Below are positions 1 through 5,600 of a stretch of 6,481 nt of DNA, piece after piece (position 1 is the stretch's first letter; the number at the start of each line of letters is the position of its first letter). The notes under the pieces were generated by a model. It did no database searches, had not been told where the DNA came from, and saw only the letters and a list, made by a program, of their open reading frames with translations. Source of the DNA: an uncultured Lachnospiraceae bacterium (GTDB lineage Bacteria > Bacillota > Clostridia > Lachnospirales > Lachnospiraceae); contig CALEFO010000152.1 of assembly GCA_937877165.1 (NCBI GenBank), positions 1 through 6,481 of the forward strand, written 5' to 3'. Made by a program: the position numbers and the translations under genes.

Positions 1-620
1 AACGGGCTGATCCGGACCAGGCGGTGTACGCCGTGCTCCGAGCGAAGGAAGCCGTAAGCATTGGTTCCGCTGACCTGGAAGTCCACGGACTTGATGCCGG
101 CCTCATCGCCGTCCACGAGGTTCATGACATCCACGGTAAAGCCCTTCTTATCCGCCCATCTGGAGTACATGCGGAACAGCATGGAGCACCAGTCACAGGA
201 CTCGGTTCCGCCAGCGCCTGCATTCAGTGAGACAATCGCATTGTTCTCGTCATAGGCACCGGTCAGAAGCGTGGACAGGCGAATGTCCTCCAGATGATTT
301 TCAAAATCATCCAGCTCACTGCGCACATCCTCTACTGCCGATGCATCGCCGTCCTCATTGGCCATCTCGATCAGGTCCAGAATGTCCTGATACTGACGGC
401 CCAGATTCTCGGCTTCGTCTACCGTTCGCTGCAGATCCTTCAGATTCTTCATCTTGGCATTCGCCTTGTCGGCATCGCTCCAGAAATCCGGTGCCTCCAT
501 TTCACGGGAGAGCTCTTCGATTCTCTGCTTCTTGAACGGAATGTTCAGAGAATCAATTCCCTCCTTCAGGGCATCCTGCTGGTTCTGCAGTTCGATTTTC
601 ATCTGGTCAAGTTCAACCAT
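1..620 (-). CDS. prfB: Peptide chain release factor 2 (RF2), N-terminal part, cut by the window edge
   Basis: RF2 recognises UGA and UAA stop codons in the ribosomal A site and triggers peptide release. The visible 206 residues start MVELDQMKIE and contain the helical N-terminal domain, with KKQRIEEL at about 31-38 and APDFW at 43-47. The PCRF core follows, with NAGAGGTES at 133-141, the GDEAGIKSV segment at 171-179 and HGVHRLVRISP at 196-206. The codon-recognition SPF motif and the catalytic GGQ loop lie beyond position 1, so they cannot be checked. The start at 620 is supported by an AGGAAAGG ribosome binding site at 626-633. The gene follows secA by 40 bases, a standard Firmicute arrangement, and is probably co-transcribed with it. 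Oddity: many bacteria make RF2 through a +1 frameshift at an in-frame UGA near codon 25. Here the frame is open throughout, and codons 24-26 read TCT CTG AAC. Confidence 0.96.
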   Translation of the reverse strand, partial: MVELDQMKIELQNQQDALKEGIDSLNIPFKKQRIEELSREMEAPDFWSDADKANAKMKNLKDLQRTVDEAENLGRQYQDILDLIEMANEDGDASAVEDVRSELDDFENHLEDIRLSTLLTGAYDENNAIVSLNAGAGGTESCDWCSMLFRMYSRWADKKGFTVDVMNLVDGDEAGIKSVDFQVSGTNAYGFLRSEHGVHRLVRISP

Positions 621-625
621 AGGTA

Positions 626-633
626 CCTTTCCT
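626..633 (-). promoter_or_regulatory. Ribosome binding site of prfB
   Basis: The minus strand reads AGGAAAGG here, five bases before the ATG at 620. It supports that start. The site begins immediately 3' of the perfect inverted repeat at 635-650, so that hairpin could affect ribosome access. Confidence 0.7.
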
Positions 634-634
634 G

Positions 635-650
635 CCGCAGACATCTGCGG
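635..650. repeat. 16-bp perfect inverted repeat in the secA-prfB gap (copy 1)
   Basis: The plus strand reads CCGCAGACATCTGCGG, a perfect 7-bp dyad around two central bases. As RNA it would fold with a 6-bp stem and a four-base loop. It lies 10 bases after the secA stop codon and directly before the prfB ribosome binding site. No U-tract follows on the minus strand, so it is not a terminator. A copy differing at one base occurs at 5407-5422 ahead of ptb. Confidence 0.8.
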
Positions 651-660
651 TCTTCTCACT

Positions 661-3237
661 TTATACCAGTCCCTTGCCGCAGCAGTTCTTGTACTTCTTG
701 CCGCTTCCGCAGGGGCAGGGATCATTGGGATAGATTTTCTTTTCCTGACGCTTCACCGGCTCGCGGACTCCGCTCTCGTCGTCCTTGTTCGTGCCGGTTA
801 CCTTTGCAACCTGCTCGCGCTCCACCTTCTGCTCCACACGGATGCGGAACAGCGTGCGGACGGTGTCCTCCATAATGCCCTGGCTCATTTCATTGAACAT
901 GTCATAGCCGGCCATCTTATACTCCACCAGCGGATCTCTCTGGCCGTACGCCTGAAGGCCGATGCTCTGGCGCAGCTGCTCCATGTCATCGATGTGGTTC
1001 ATCCAGCGGGAATCAACGGAACGAAGCAGAACGACGCGTTCCACCTCACGAATGGCTTCCGGCTCCGGGAACTCCGCTTCCTTCGCCTCATAGAGCTTCA
1101 CCGCTTCCTCCTTGAGCTGCTGCTTCAGGCCGTCCGCAGACAGATCCGTGATGCGGCCTCTCGTAATCTTCTCAAGAGGAATGATGGGAAGCAGGATGTC
1201 ATTGAGCTCTGTCAGATCCCAGCTGTCCGGATCCGCATTCTCGCCGATCACCATATCCACGGAACGCTCCACAATGCTGGTGATCATCTTGTAGATGGAA
1301 TCCCGCATGCTCTTTCCGTCCAGAACCTCGCGGCGCTCGCCGTAGATAATCTCACGCTGCTCGTTCATGACCTGATCGTAATCGAGCAGATTCTTGCGGA
1401 TGCCGAAGTTGTTGGTCTCGATCTTCTTCTGCGCGTTCTCCACGGCCTTGGACAGCGACTTGTGAGAGATCTCCTGTCCCTCCGGTACACCCAGAGCCTC
1501 GAACATCTTAATCATCCGTTCTGAGCCGAACAGACGCATCAGATCATCCTCCAGGGAAATATAGAAGCGGGATTCACCCGGATCTCCCTGTCTGCCGGAA
1601 CGTCCGCGCAGCTGGTTGTCGATTCGTCTGGACTCGTGGCGCTCCGTGCCGATCACCTTCAGGCCGCCTGCTGCCTTCGCCTCATCGTCCAGCTTGATAT
1701 CCGTGCCTCGGCCTGCCATGTTCGTCGCGATGGTAACTGCGCCGTGCTGGCCTGCCTGTGCAACGATCTGTGCCTCCAGCTCGTGATTCTTCGCGTTCAA
1801 CACGTTGTGCGGAATGCCTTCCTTTCTCAGCATCCGGGAGAGCATCTCCGAGGTCTCAATCGTAATGGTACCGACCAGAACCGGCTGTTTTCTCGAATAA
1901 GCCTCCTTGACAGCCTCTACAACCGCGTGGAATTTCTCACGCTTCGTCTTGTAGACCGCATCGTTCCTGTCAATACGCTGCACCGGACGGTTTGTCGGGA
2001 TGACAATGACATCCATGCCGTAGATTTCACGGAACTCCTGCTCCTCCGTCAGCGCCGTACCGGTCATGCCGCATTTTTTGTCGAACTTGTTGAAGAAATT
2101 CTGGAACGTAATGGTCGCCAGGGTCTTCGACTCGCGCTTGACCTTGACGTGCTCCTTCGCCTCGATGGCCTGATGCAGTCCGTCGGAATAGCGGCGGCCC
2201 GGCATCACTCGGCCCGTGAACTCATCAACAATCATGACCTCATCGTCCTTGACGATATAGTCGTGATCCTTCTGCATCAGGTTGTTGGCACGAAGCGCCA
2301 GAATGATGCAGTGCTGAATCTCCAGGTTCTCCGGATCTGCCAGATTCTTCAGATGGAAGAATTTCTCGGTCTTCGCGATGCCCTGTGCGGTCAGATTGAC
2401 AATCTTGTCCTTCTCATTGACAACGAAATCTCCGGTCTCCTCCTGCTCAATGCCCATGATGGCATCAATCTTGGAGAGGTCCTCCACATCCTCGCCGCGC
2501 GTCATCTGCTTCGCAAGAATGTCACAGGCCTCATAGATCTTGGTGGACTTGTCACTCTGTCCGGAAATGATAAGAGGCGTTCTCGCCTCATCGATCAGGA
2601 TGGAGTCCACCTCATCGATGATGGCGTAGTGAAGGCCGCGCAGCACGAGCTGATTCTTGTAAATCGCCATGTTGTCACGCAGGTAATCAAAGCCCAGCTC
2701 ATTGTTCGTCACATAGGTGATGTCGCAGTTATAGGCCTTCTGCCGCTCTTCCGAGCTCATACCGTTCAGCACTACGCCGACGGTCAGTCCCATGAATGTA
2801 TAAACCTGGCCCATCCACTCCGCGTCACGCTTCGCCAGGTAATCATTGACGGTAACCACGTGGACGCCCTTGCCCTCCAGGGCATTCAAATAGACGGGAA
2901 GCGTTCCCACCAGTGTCTTTCCTTCACCGGTCTTCATCTCTGCGATTCGTCCCTGGTGAAGAACGACACCGCCGATCAGCTGAACACGGAAGGGCTCCAT
3001 GTTCAGTGCTCTCTTTGCACCCTCACGGACTGCAGCGAAGGCCTCCGGAAGAATGTCATCCAGAGTCTCGCCCTCACCCAGGCGCTTTCGAAACTCCACC
3101 GTCTTCCCGCGCAGCTCCTCATCGGAGAGAGCCTGCATCTGCGGCCGAAGACTCTCGATCTTCTTGATGGTGGGCTCGATCCGCCGCAGTTCACGCTCGC
3201 TGTGCGTTCCGAAAATCTTATCGGTAATTTTTGCCAT
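661..3237 (-). CDS. secA: SecA, preprotein translocase motor ATPase
   Basis: SecA binds unfolded preproteins at the membrane and pushes them through SecYEG using ATP. The 858-residue protein is full length. Walker A is GEGKT at 104-108 (Lys107) and the DEAD-box-like Walker B is DEVD at 208-211, followed by IDEARTPLIISG at 215-226. The preprotein cross-linking domain spans roughly 228-375. The second nucleotide-binding fold follows, with TNMAGRGTDI at 505-514 and the arginine-finger motif QLRGRSGRQGDPG at 542-554. The helical scaffold and wing domains run from about 600 to 800, with the VDSRWMNHID segment at 741-750. The tail carries the zinc-binding SEC-C motif CPCGSGKKYKNCC at 841-853 (Cys841, 843, 852 and 853), which usually contacts SecB or ribosomes. 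Compared with my recollection of B. subtilis SecA, about 20 extra residues sit near 245-268, as in other Clostridia. The start fits the family N-terminus (KIFG near residue 8). Its ribosome binding site is weak: GCGGGG at 3249-3254, 11 bases from the ATG. buk lies 88 bases upstream and prfB 40 bases downstream. Confidence 0.99.
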   Translation of the reverse strand: MAKITDKIFGTHSERELRRIEPTIKKIESLRPQMQALSDEELRGKTVEFRKRLGEGETLDDILPEAFAAVREGAKRALNMEPFRVQLIGGVVLHQGRIAEMKTGEGKTLVGTLPVYLNALEGKGVHVVTVNDYLAKRDAEWMGQVYTFMGLTVGVVLNGMSSEERQKAYNCDITYVTNNELGFDYLRDNMAIYKNQLVLRGLHYAIIDEVDSILIDEARTPLIISGQSDKSTKIYEACDILAKQMTRGEDVEDLSKIDAIMGIEQEETGDFVVNEKDKIVNLTAQGIAKTEKFFHLKNLADPENLEIQHCIILALRANNLMQKDHDYIVKDDEVMIVDEFTGRVMPGRRYSDGLHQAIEAKEHVKVKRESKTLATITFQNFFNKFDKKCGMTGTALTEEQEFREIYGMDVIVIPTNRPVQRIDRNDAVYKTKREKFHAVVEAVKEAYSRKQPVLVGTITIETSEMLSRMLRKEGIPHNVLNAKNHELEAQIVAQAGQHGAVTIATNMAGRGTDIKLDDEAKAAGGLKVIGTERHESRRIDNQLRGRSGRQGDPGESRFYISLEDDLMRLFGSERMIKMFEALGVPEGQEISHKSLSKAVENAQKKIETNNFGIRKNLLDYDQVMNEQREIIYGERREVLDGKSMRDSIYKMITSIVERSVDMVIGENADPDSWDLTELNDILLPIIPLEKITRGRITDLSADGLKQQLKEEAVKLYEAKEAEFPEPEAIREVERVVLLRSVDSRWMNHIDDMEQLRQSIGLQAYGQRDPLVEYKMAGYDMFNEMSQGIMEDTVRTLFRIRVEQKVEREQVAKVTGTNKDDESGVREPVKRQEKKIYPNDPCPCGSGKKYKNCCGKGLV

Positions 3238-3257
3238 AAACTTTTATACCCCGCTGA

Positions 3258-3284
3258 GGCAAAATCCGCGAAAGCGGTTTTGCC
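3258..3284. other. Hairpin immediately upstream of secA
   Basis: On the plus strand GGCAAAA (3258-3264) pairs with TTTTGCC (3278-3284), and CCGC (3266-3269) pairs with GCGG (3274-3277). There is one bulged T at 3265 and a four-base loop, giving 11 base pairs. In the minus-strand transcript the structure ends 20 bases before the secA ATG, beside the poor ribosome binding site at 3249-3254. No U-tract follows, so it does not look like a terminator. A role in secA translation or mRNA processing is possible but is inference. Confidence 0.65.
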
Positions 3285-3291
3285 GAATGCG

Positions 3292-3319
3292 GCAGCCGGT
3301 GCGCCGGCACCGATGCTGC
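3292..3319. other. Second, GC-rich hairpin in the buk-secA gap
   Basis: On the plus strand GCAGC (3292-3296) pairs with GCTGC (3315-3319), and CGGTGC (3297-3302) pairs with GCACCG (3307-3312). The loop is GCCG and two bases (3313-3314) are bulged, giving 11 base pairs, nearly all GC. It starts seven bases after the buk stop codon in the transcript. There is no following U-run, so it is not an intrinsic terminator. It could protect the 3' end of a processed ptb-buk message. Confidence 0.6.
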
Positions 3320-3325
3320 AGTAAT

Positions 3326-4393
3326 TTAATACTCCTTGGCCTCTTCCTCGCCGTTCATGACGCGGAGTGCGCCCTGTGCCAGCGCGAGCAGCTCATCCTC
3401 GCCGGGATAAAGCTTCACCGGAGCAATGAAGGACACTCTCTCACGAATCAGTCTGGTGATTTCCTTGTCGTAGGCAATGCCGCCGGTCATGATGATGGCA
3501 TCCACCCTGCCCTTCAGAACCGCTGCCATGGCACCGATGTTCTTAGACATCTGATAAACAAATGCGTCGCGGACAAGCTTTGCCTCCTCGTCGCCTTCCT
3601 GAACCTTCTTCTCCACCTCGCGGGCATCGTTGGTTCCAAGATATGCGTTGAAGCCGCCATTTCCGACAATCTTTCTGCGCATTTCCTTCTCCGTCAGGCC
3701 GCTCTCATAGCACATCTTGATCAGAGCGCCGGACGGAACCCCGCCTGCGCGCTCCGGGGAGAAGGCTCCATCGCCGTCCAGTGCGTTGAAAACGTCAATG
3801 ACACGGCCGTTCTGATGTGCGCCGACCGAAACACCGCCGCCCATGTGAACGACGATCAGGTTCAGATCGGTGTACTTCTTCCCGACTTCCTTGGCATAGC
3901 GTCTTGCCATCGCCTTCTGGTTCAGCGCATGGAAGATGGAAACACGGCTGATTTCCGGAACACCGGAAATTCTCGCCACCGGCTCCAGCTCATCGACAAC
4001 GACAGGGTCCACGATGTAGGAGGGAACGCCCAGCGCGTCACCGATCTCGCGTGCCAGAATACCGCCGAGGTTGGAGGCATGCTCCCCCTGCGGCGGATTC
4101 TTCAGGTCAGCCAGCAGTGCGTCGCTGACTGCATAGGTGCCTCCCGGAATGGGCTTTAACAGGCCACCGCGGCCAACGATCACCTGAAAGCTCTTCGGAT
4201 CAATCTTCTCTTCCTTCAGTGCGTCCAGGATGATCTGCTTGCGGAAATCCTTCTGTGCGTAAATGGACGGGAACTGTGCGATTTCCTCCGTCGTGTGGCG
4301 GAGCGTCTTGTCCAGAATCTGTGTCTCATCATCGAAAACACCGATTTTGGTCGAGGTAGAACCCGGATTAATGATCAAGCTTCTGATTGCCAT
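3326..4393 (-). CDS. buk: Butyrate kinase
   Basis: Buk transfers the phosphate of butyryl-phosphate to ADP, yielding butyrate and ATP, in the cytoplasm. It belongs to the acetate kinase-like (ASKHA) fold. The 355-residue length matches clostridial Buk. The first phosphate-binding loop is NPGSTSTKIGVFDD at 9-22. The glycine-rich loop HMGGGVSVGAHQNGRVIDV spans 183-201, followed by NALDGDGAFSPERAGGVPSG at 203-222. The adenosine-binding segment IIMTGGIAYD is at 300-309. Nothing conserved appears missing. The start at 4393 has an AAGGAG ribosome binding site at 4400-4405, six bases away. ptb ends 33 bases upstream, so the two enzymes are almost certainly co-translated from one message, with Ptb supplying the substrate. 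No terminator follows before secA. Some kinases of this family also accept branched-chain acyl phosphates, but no branched-chain dehydrogenase genes are visible here. Confidence 0.97.
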   Translation of the reverse strand: MAIRSLIINPGSTSTKIGVFDDETQILDKTLRHTTEEIAQFPSIYAQKDFRKQIILDALKEEKIDPKSFQVIVGRGGLLKPIPGGTYAVSDALLADLKNPPQGEHASNLGGILAREIGDALGVPSYIVDPVVVDELEPVARISGVPEISRVSIFHALNQKAMARRYAKEVGKKYTDLNLIVVHMGGGVSVGAHQNGRVIDVFNALDGDGAFSPERAGGVPSGALIKMCYESGLTEKEMRRKIVGNGGFNAYLGTNDAREVEKKVQEGDEEAKLVRDAFVYQMSKNIGAMAAVLKGRVDAIIMTGGIAYDKEITRLIRERVSFIAPVKLYPGEDELLALAQGALRVMNGEEEAKEY

Positions 4394-4426
4394 AATCTTC
4401 TCCTTCCTTGATAAGGACCGCTTTCC

Positions 4427-5356
4427 TTAAAATCCTTCGCCGAGGTGGTGGGCCACAACGGCTGCAACCGCGATCGAATTGACCTTCGTCTCCTTGGAAT
4501 CCGAGCGGGAGGTCAGGATCGCCGGAGCCTTCGTGCCCATCAGGATGCAGGCATTCTTGAACGGAATGGTATGAACAATGGTCTTGTAAACGAGGTTTCC
4601 TGCGTGGATGTCCGGGAAAAGAAGGACATCGGCATCGCCGACAATCTTGCGGTTCTCTGCGCCTGCCTTGTGCTTCGCCGCTTCCGGATCGATGGCAAGG
4701 TCCATGGACAGAGGTCCGTCAACGATGCAGTTCTTAATCCGGCCTTCCTCATTCCACCTGGTCAGCTGGGCTGCCTCAACGGTAACAGGCATCTTCGGAT
4801 TGACGACTTCAACCGCTGCAAGAGGTGCGACCTTCGGATTGTATACGCCGCAGGCATTGCAGACCTTCACTACATAATTGATGATCTGCTCCTTGTCCTC
4901 CAGCGTCGGATAAGGACAGAAGGCAACATCGGTCAAAAACAGAAGACGCTTGATGCCCGGAATTTCAAAAACGCAGACATGGCTGAGCATCTTGCCGGTG
5001 CGAAGGCCGACCTCCTTGTTCAGGACGCTGCGAAGGAAGGTTTTCGACTCCAGCGCTCCCTTCATATACATATCCGCTTCCTTGTCATGTACAAGCTTCA
5101 CGGCGGTCAGGGCTGCCTGCTCCACATCGGGCTCGTTGATGATACGGATATTGTCCTTATCCAGATCCCAGCCGATCTGTCCTGCAATCTCACGAATCTT
5201 CGGCTCATCACCAACCAGAATCGGCTCTGCGATTCCTCTCTGCCTGGCCTCGTAGACCGCTTCCATCACCGGAAGGTCCTGCGCTGCTGCAACGGACAGC
5301 TTCTTGGTCGGGATCTCCTTCACCTGGGCCAGGATGTCTTCAAACGATGCGCTCAT
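4427..5356 (-). CDS. ptb: Phosphate butyryltransferase
   Basis: Ptb exchanges the CoA of butyryl-CoA for phosphate, giving butyryl-phosphate for Buk; it is the penultimate step of kinase-type butyrate formation. The protein is 309 residues from the chosen start (MSASFEDILA), close to the roughly 300 usual for the family. It follows clostridial Ptb along its length as I recall it: AVAQD-like AAAQDLPVMEAV at 24-34, GIAEPILVGD at 41-50, TFLRSVLNKEVGLRTGKMLSH at 106-126, LLFLTDVAF at 138-146, NPKVAPLAAVEVVNPKMP at 173-190, DGPLSMDLA at 213-221 and the phosphate-site region GTKAPAILTSRSDS at 274-287. An upstream in-frame ATG at 5374 would add six residues (MDGGNE). The ATG at 5356 is preferred because GGAGGT lies six bases before it, inside that extension. 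It is followed by buk after 33 bases and preceded by a promoter and leader region. Confidence 0.96.
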   Translation of the reverse strand: MSASFEDILAQVKEIPTKKLSVAAAQDLPVMEAVYEARQRGIAEPILVGDEPKIREIAGQIGWDLDKDNIRIINEPDVEQAALTAVKLVHDKEADMYMKGALESKTFLRSVLNKEVGLRTGKMLSHVCVFEIPGIKRLLFLTDVAFCPYPTLEDKEQIINYVVKVCNACGVYNPKVAPLAAVEVVNPKMPVTVEAAQLTRWNEEGRIKNCIVDGPLSMDLAIDPEAAKHKAGAENRKIVGDADVLLFPDIHAGNLVYKTIVHTIPFKNACILMGTKAPAILTSRSDSKETKVNSIAVAAVVAHHLGEGF

Positions 5357-5362
5357 TTCATT

Positions 5363-5368
5363 ACCTCC
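5363..5368 (-). promoter_or_regulatory. Ribosome binding site that decides the ptb start
   Basis: The minus strand reads GGAGGT six bases before the ATG at 5356. The alternative ATG at 5374 has only AGGTGAG directly next to it, which is a poorer match and too close. This makes 5356 the likely start. Confidence 0.8.
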
Positions 5369-5406
5369 ATCCATCTCACCTATATCGAAACCCGGATTTC
5401 TGCCTT

Positions 5407-5422
5407 CCGCAGACTTCTGCGG
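5407..5422. repeat. 16-bp perfect inverted repeat upstream of ptb (copy 2)
   Basis: The plus strand reads CCGCAGACTTCTGCGG, the same dyad as at 635-650 with one base changed in the loop. The flanks are not shared. It sits in the ptb leader, 38 bases before the ptb ribosome binding site. With no U-tract after it on either strand, termination is unlikely. Confidence 0.8.
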
Positions 5423-5464
5423 CCTTGTGCCTGTTCGCGCTGCCGCCTCCGGATTTCAGCACAT

Positions 5465-5525
5465 AAAAAAATCGTGTCAGCATGCATAAGGTACACTTAC
5501 CCTTTATACACACTGTCACGATTTT
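5465..5525 (-). terminator. Long imperfect hairpin with U-tract, likely terminator of the permease operon
   Basis: In the minus-strand RNA, the arm at 5525-5513 (AAAAUCGUGACAG) pairs with 5480-5468 (CUGACACGAUUUU) with a single A-A mismatch. The intervening bases continue the stem: 5512-5501 pair with 5491-5481 using GU wobbles and one bulged A. The whole stem is about 23-24 pairs with a nine-base loop. The 3' arm runs into seven U residues (5471-5465). The position, just after the permease stop and before ptb, fits an intrinsic terminator. The large stem is longer than usual. Its 5' arm overlaps the ptb promoter -10 element. Confidence 0.65.
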
Positions 5526-5530
5526 AACAC
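5513..5530. promoter_or_regulatory. Possible operator overlapping the ptb promoter -10
   Basis: The plus strand reads CTGTCACGATTTTAACAC, a dyad of the form TGTnA-N6-TnACA. On the minus strand one half, GTGTTAA, matches six of seven bases of the Rex half-site TTGTTAA as I recall it. The other half matches only four of seven. Rex controls fermentation genes by the NADH/NAD ratio in Clostridia, and a CRP/FNR-type protein is an alternative. The site overlaps both the -10 element and one arm of the terminator hairpin, which may by itself explain the symmetry. Confidence 0.25.
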
Positions 5531-5549
5531 ACTAAGGAGCCGCATTCAA
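5521..5549 (-). promoter_or_regulatory. Sigma-A-type promoter for ptb-buk
   Basis: The -35 element is TTGAAT at 5549-5544, with four of six consensus bases. The spacer is exactly 17 bases. The -10 element is TAAAAT at 5526-5521, with five of six consensus bases, preceded by TGT at 5529-5527 as an extended -10. The predicted start is near 5516-5514. It is the best promoter match I found between the permease and ptb. It may also serve secA and prfB by read-through. Confidence 0.6.
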
Positions 5550-5550
5550 T

Positions 5551-5600
5551 GTGTGGATCCTTACCGTTTCGACTTGTGTGGACCCTTACCGTTTTGACTT
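5551..5600. repeat. 25-bp tandem duplication covering the permease stop codon
   Basis: Positions 5551-5575 and 5576-5600 are adjacent copies of one 25-base unit with 23 identical bases. The differences are T/C at unit position 8 and C/T at position 20. The unit starts GTGTGGA and contains CCTTACCGTTT. The upper copy encodes the last residues and TAA stop (5588-5586) of the permease. The lower copy is non-coding. The unit length is not a multiple of three. Confidence 0.95.

Larger units (their letters stand above)
5357..5516 (-). other. Probable 5' untranslated leader of the ptb-buk transcript
   Basis: If transcription begins about 5-7 bases after the -10 element at 5521-5526, the leader to the ptb ATG is about 160 bases long. 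It contains the inner part and 3' arm of the long hairpin, a U7 tract at 5465-5471, the inverted repeat at 5407-5422, and the GAAATCCGG sequence twice. I recognise no known riboswitch or T-box. Two overlapping 35-codon open frames start at 5487 and 5483 and end at 5380 and 5376. Neither has a convincing ribosome binding site. Confidence 0.45.

Noticed and set aside
3242..3247. TATAAA on the minus strand just before secA, as a -10 box.
   Set aside because: It lies four bases from the secA ATG, so transcription would start within the coding sequence, and no -35 element stands at the right distance.
5368..5374. ATG at 5374 as the ptb start.
   Set aside because: The ribosome binding site GGAGGT falls inside this six-residue extension and is ideally spaced for the ATG at 5356.
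5462..5480. Alternative ptb promoter using CTGACA (5480-5475) as -35 with TGAAAT 16 bases on.
   Set aside because: The -10 candidate has G at the critical second position, and the overall match is weaker than that of the promoter at 5521-5549.
5376..5487. Two overlapping 35-codon frames in the ptb leader (start 5487, stop 5380; start 5483, stop 5376).
   Set aside because: Neither has a suitably placed ribosome binding site; the nearest purine stretch, AAGGG, is 12 or more bases away and within the hairpin. The products have no recognisable features. They are kept only as a note in the leader finding.
454..5527. Long plus-strand open frames opposite secA, buk and ptb (454-1524, 1636-3324, 2999-4159, 4445-5527).
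   Set aside because: Each is in the phase that lies codon-on-codon opposite the real gene. In that phase a stop arises only where the gene uses TTA, CTA or TCA, which these genes seldom use. The translations resemble no known proteins, and the minus-strand genes are unmistakable.
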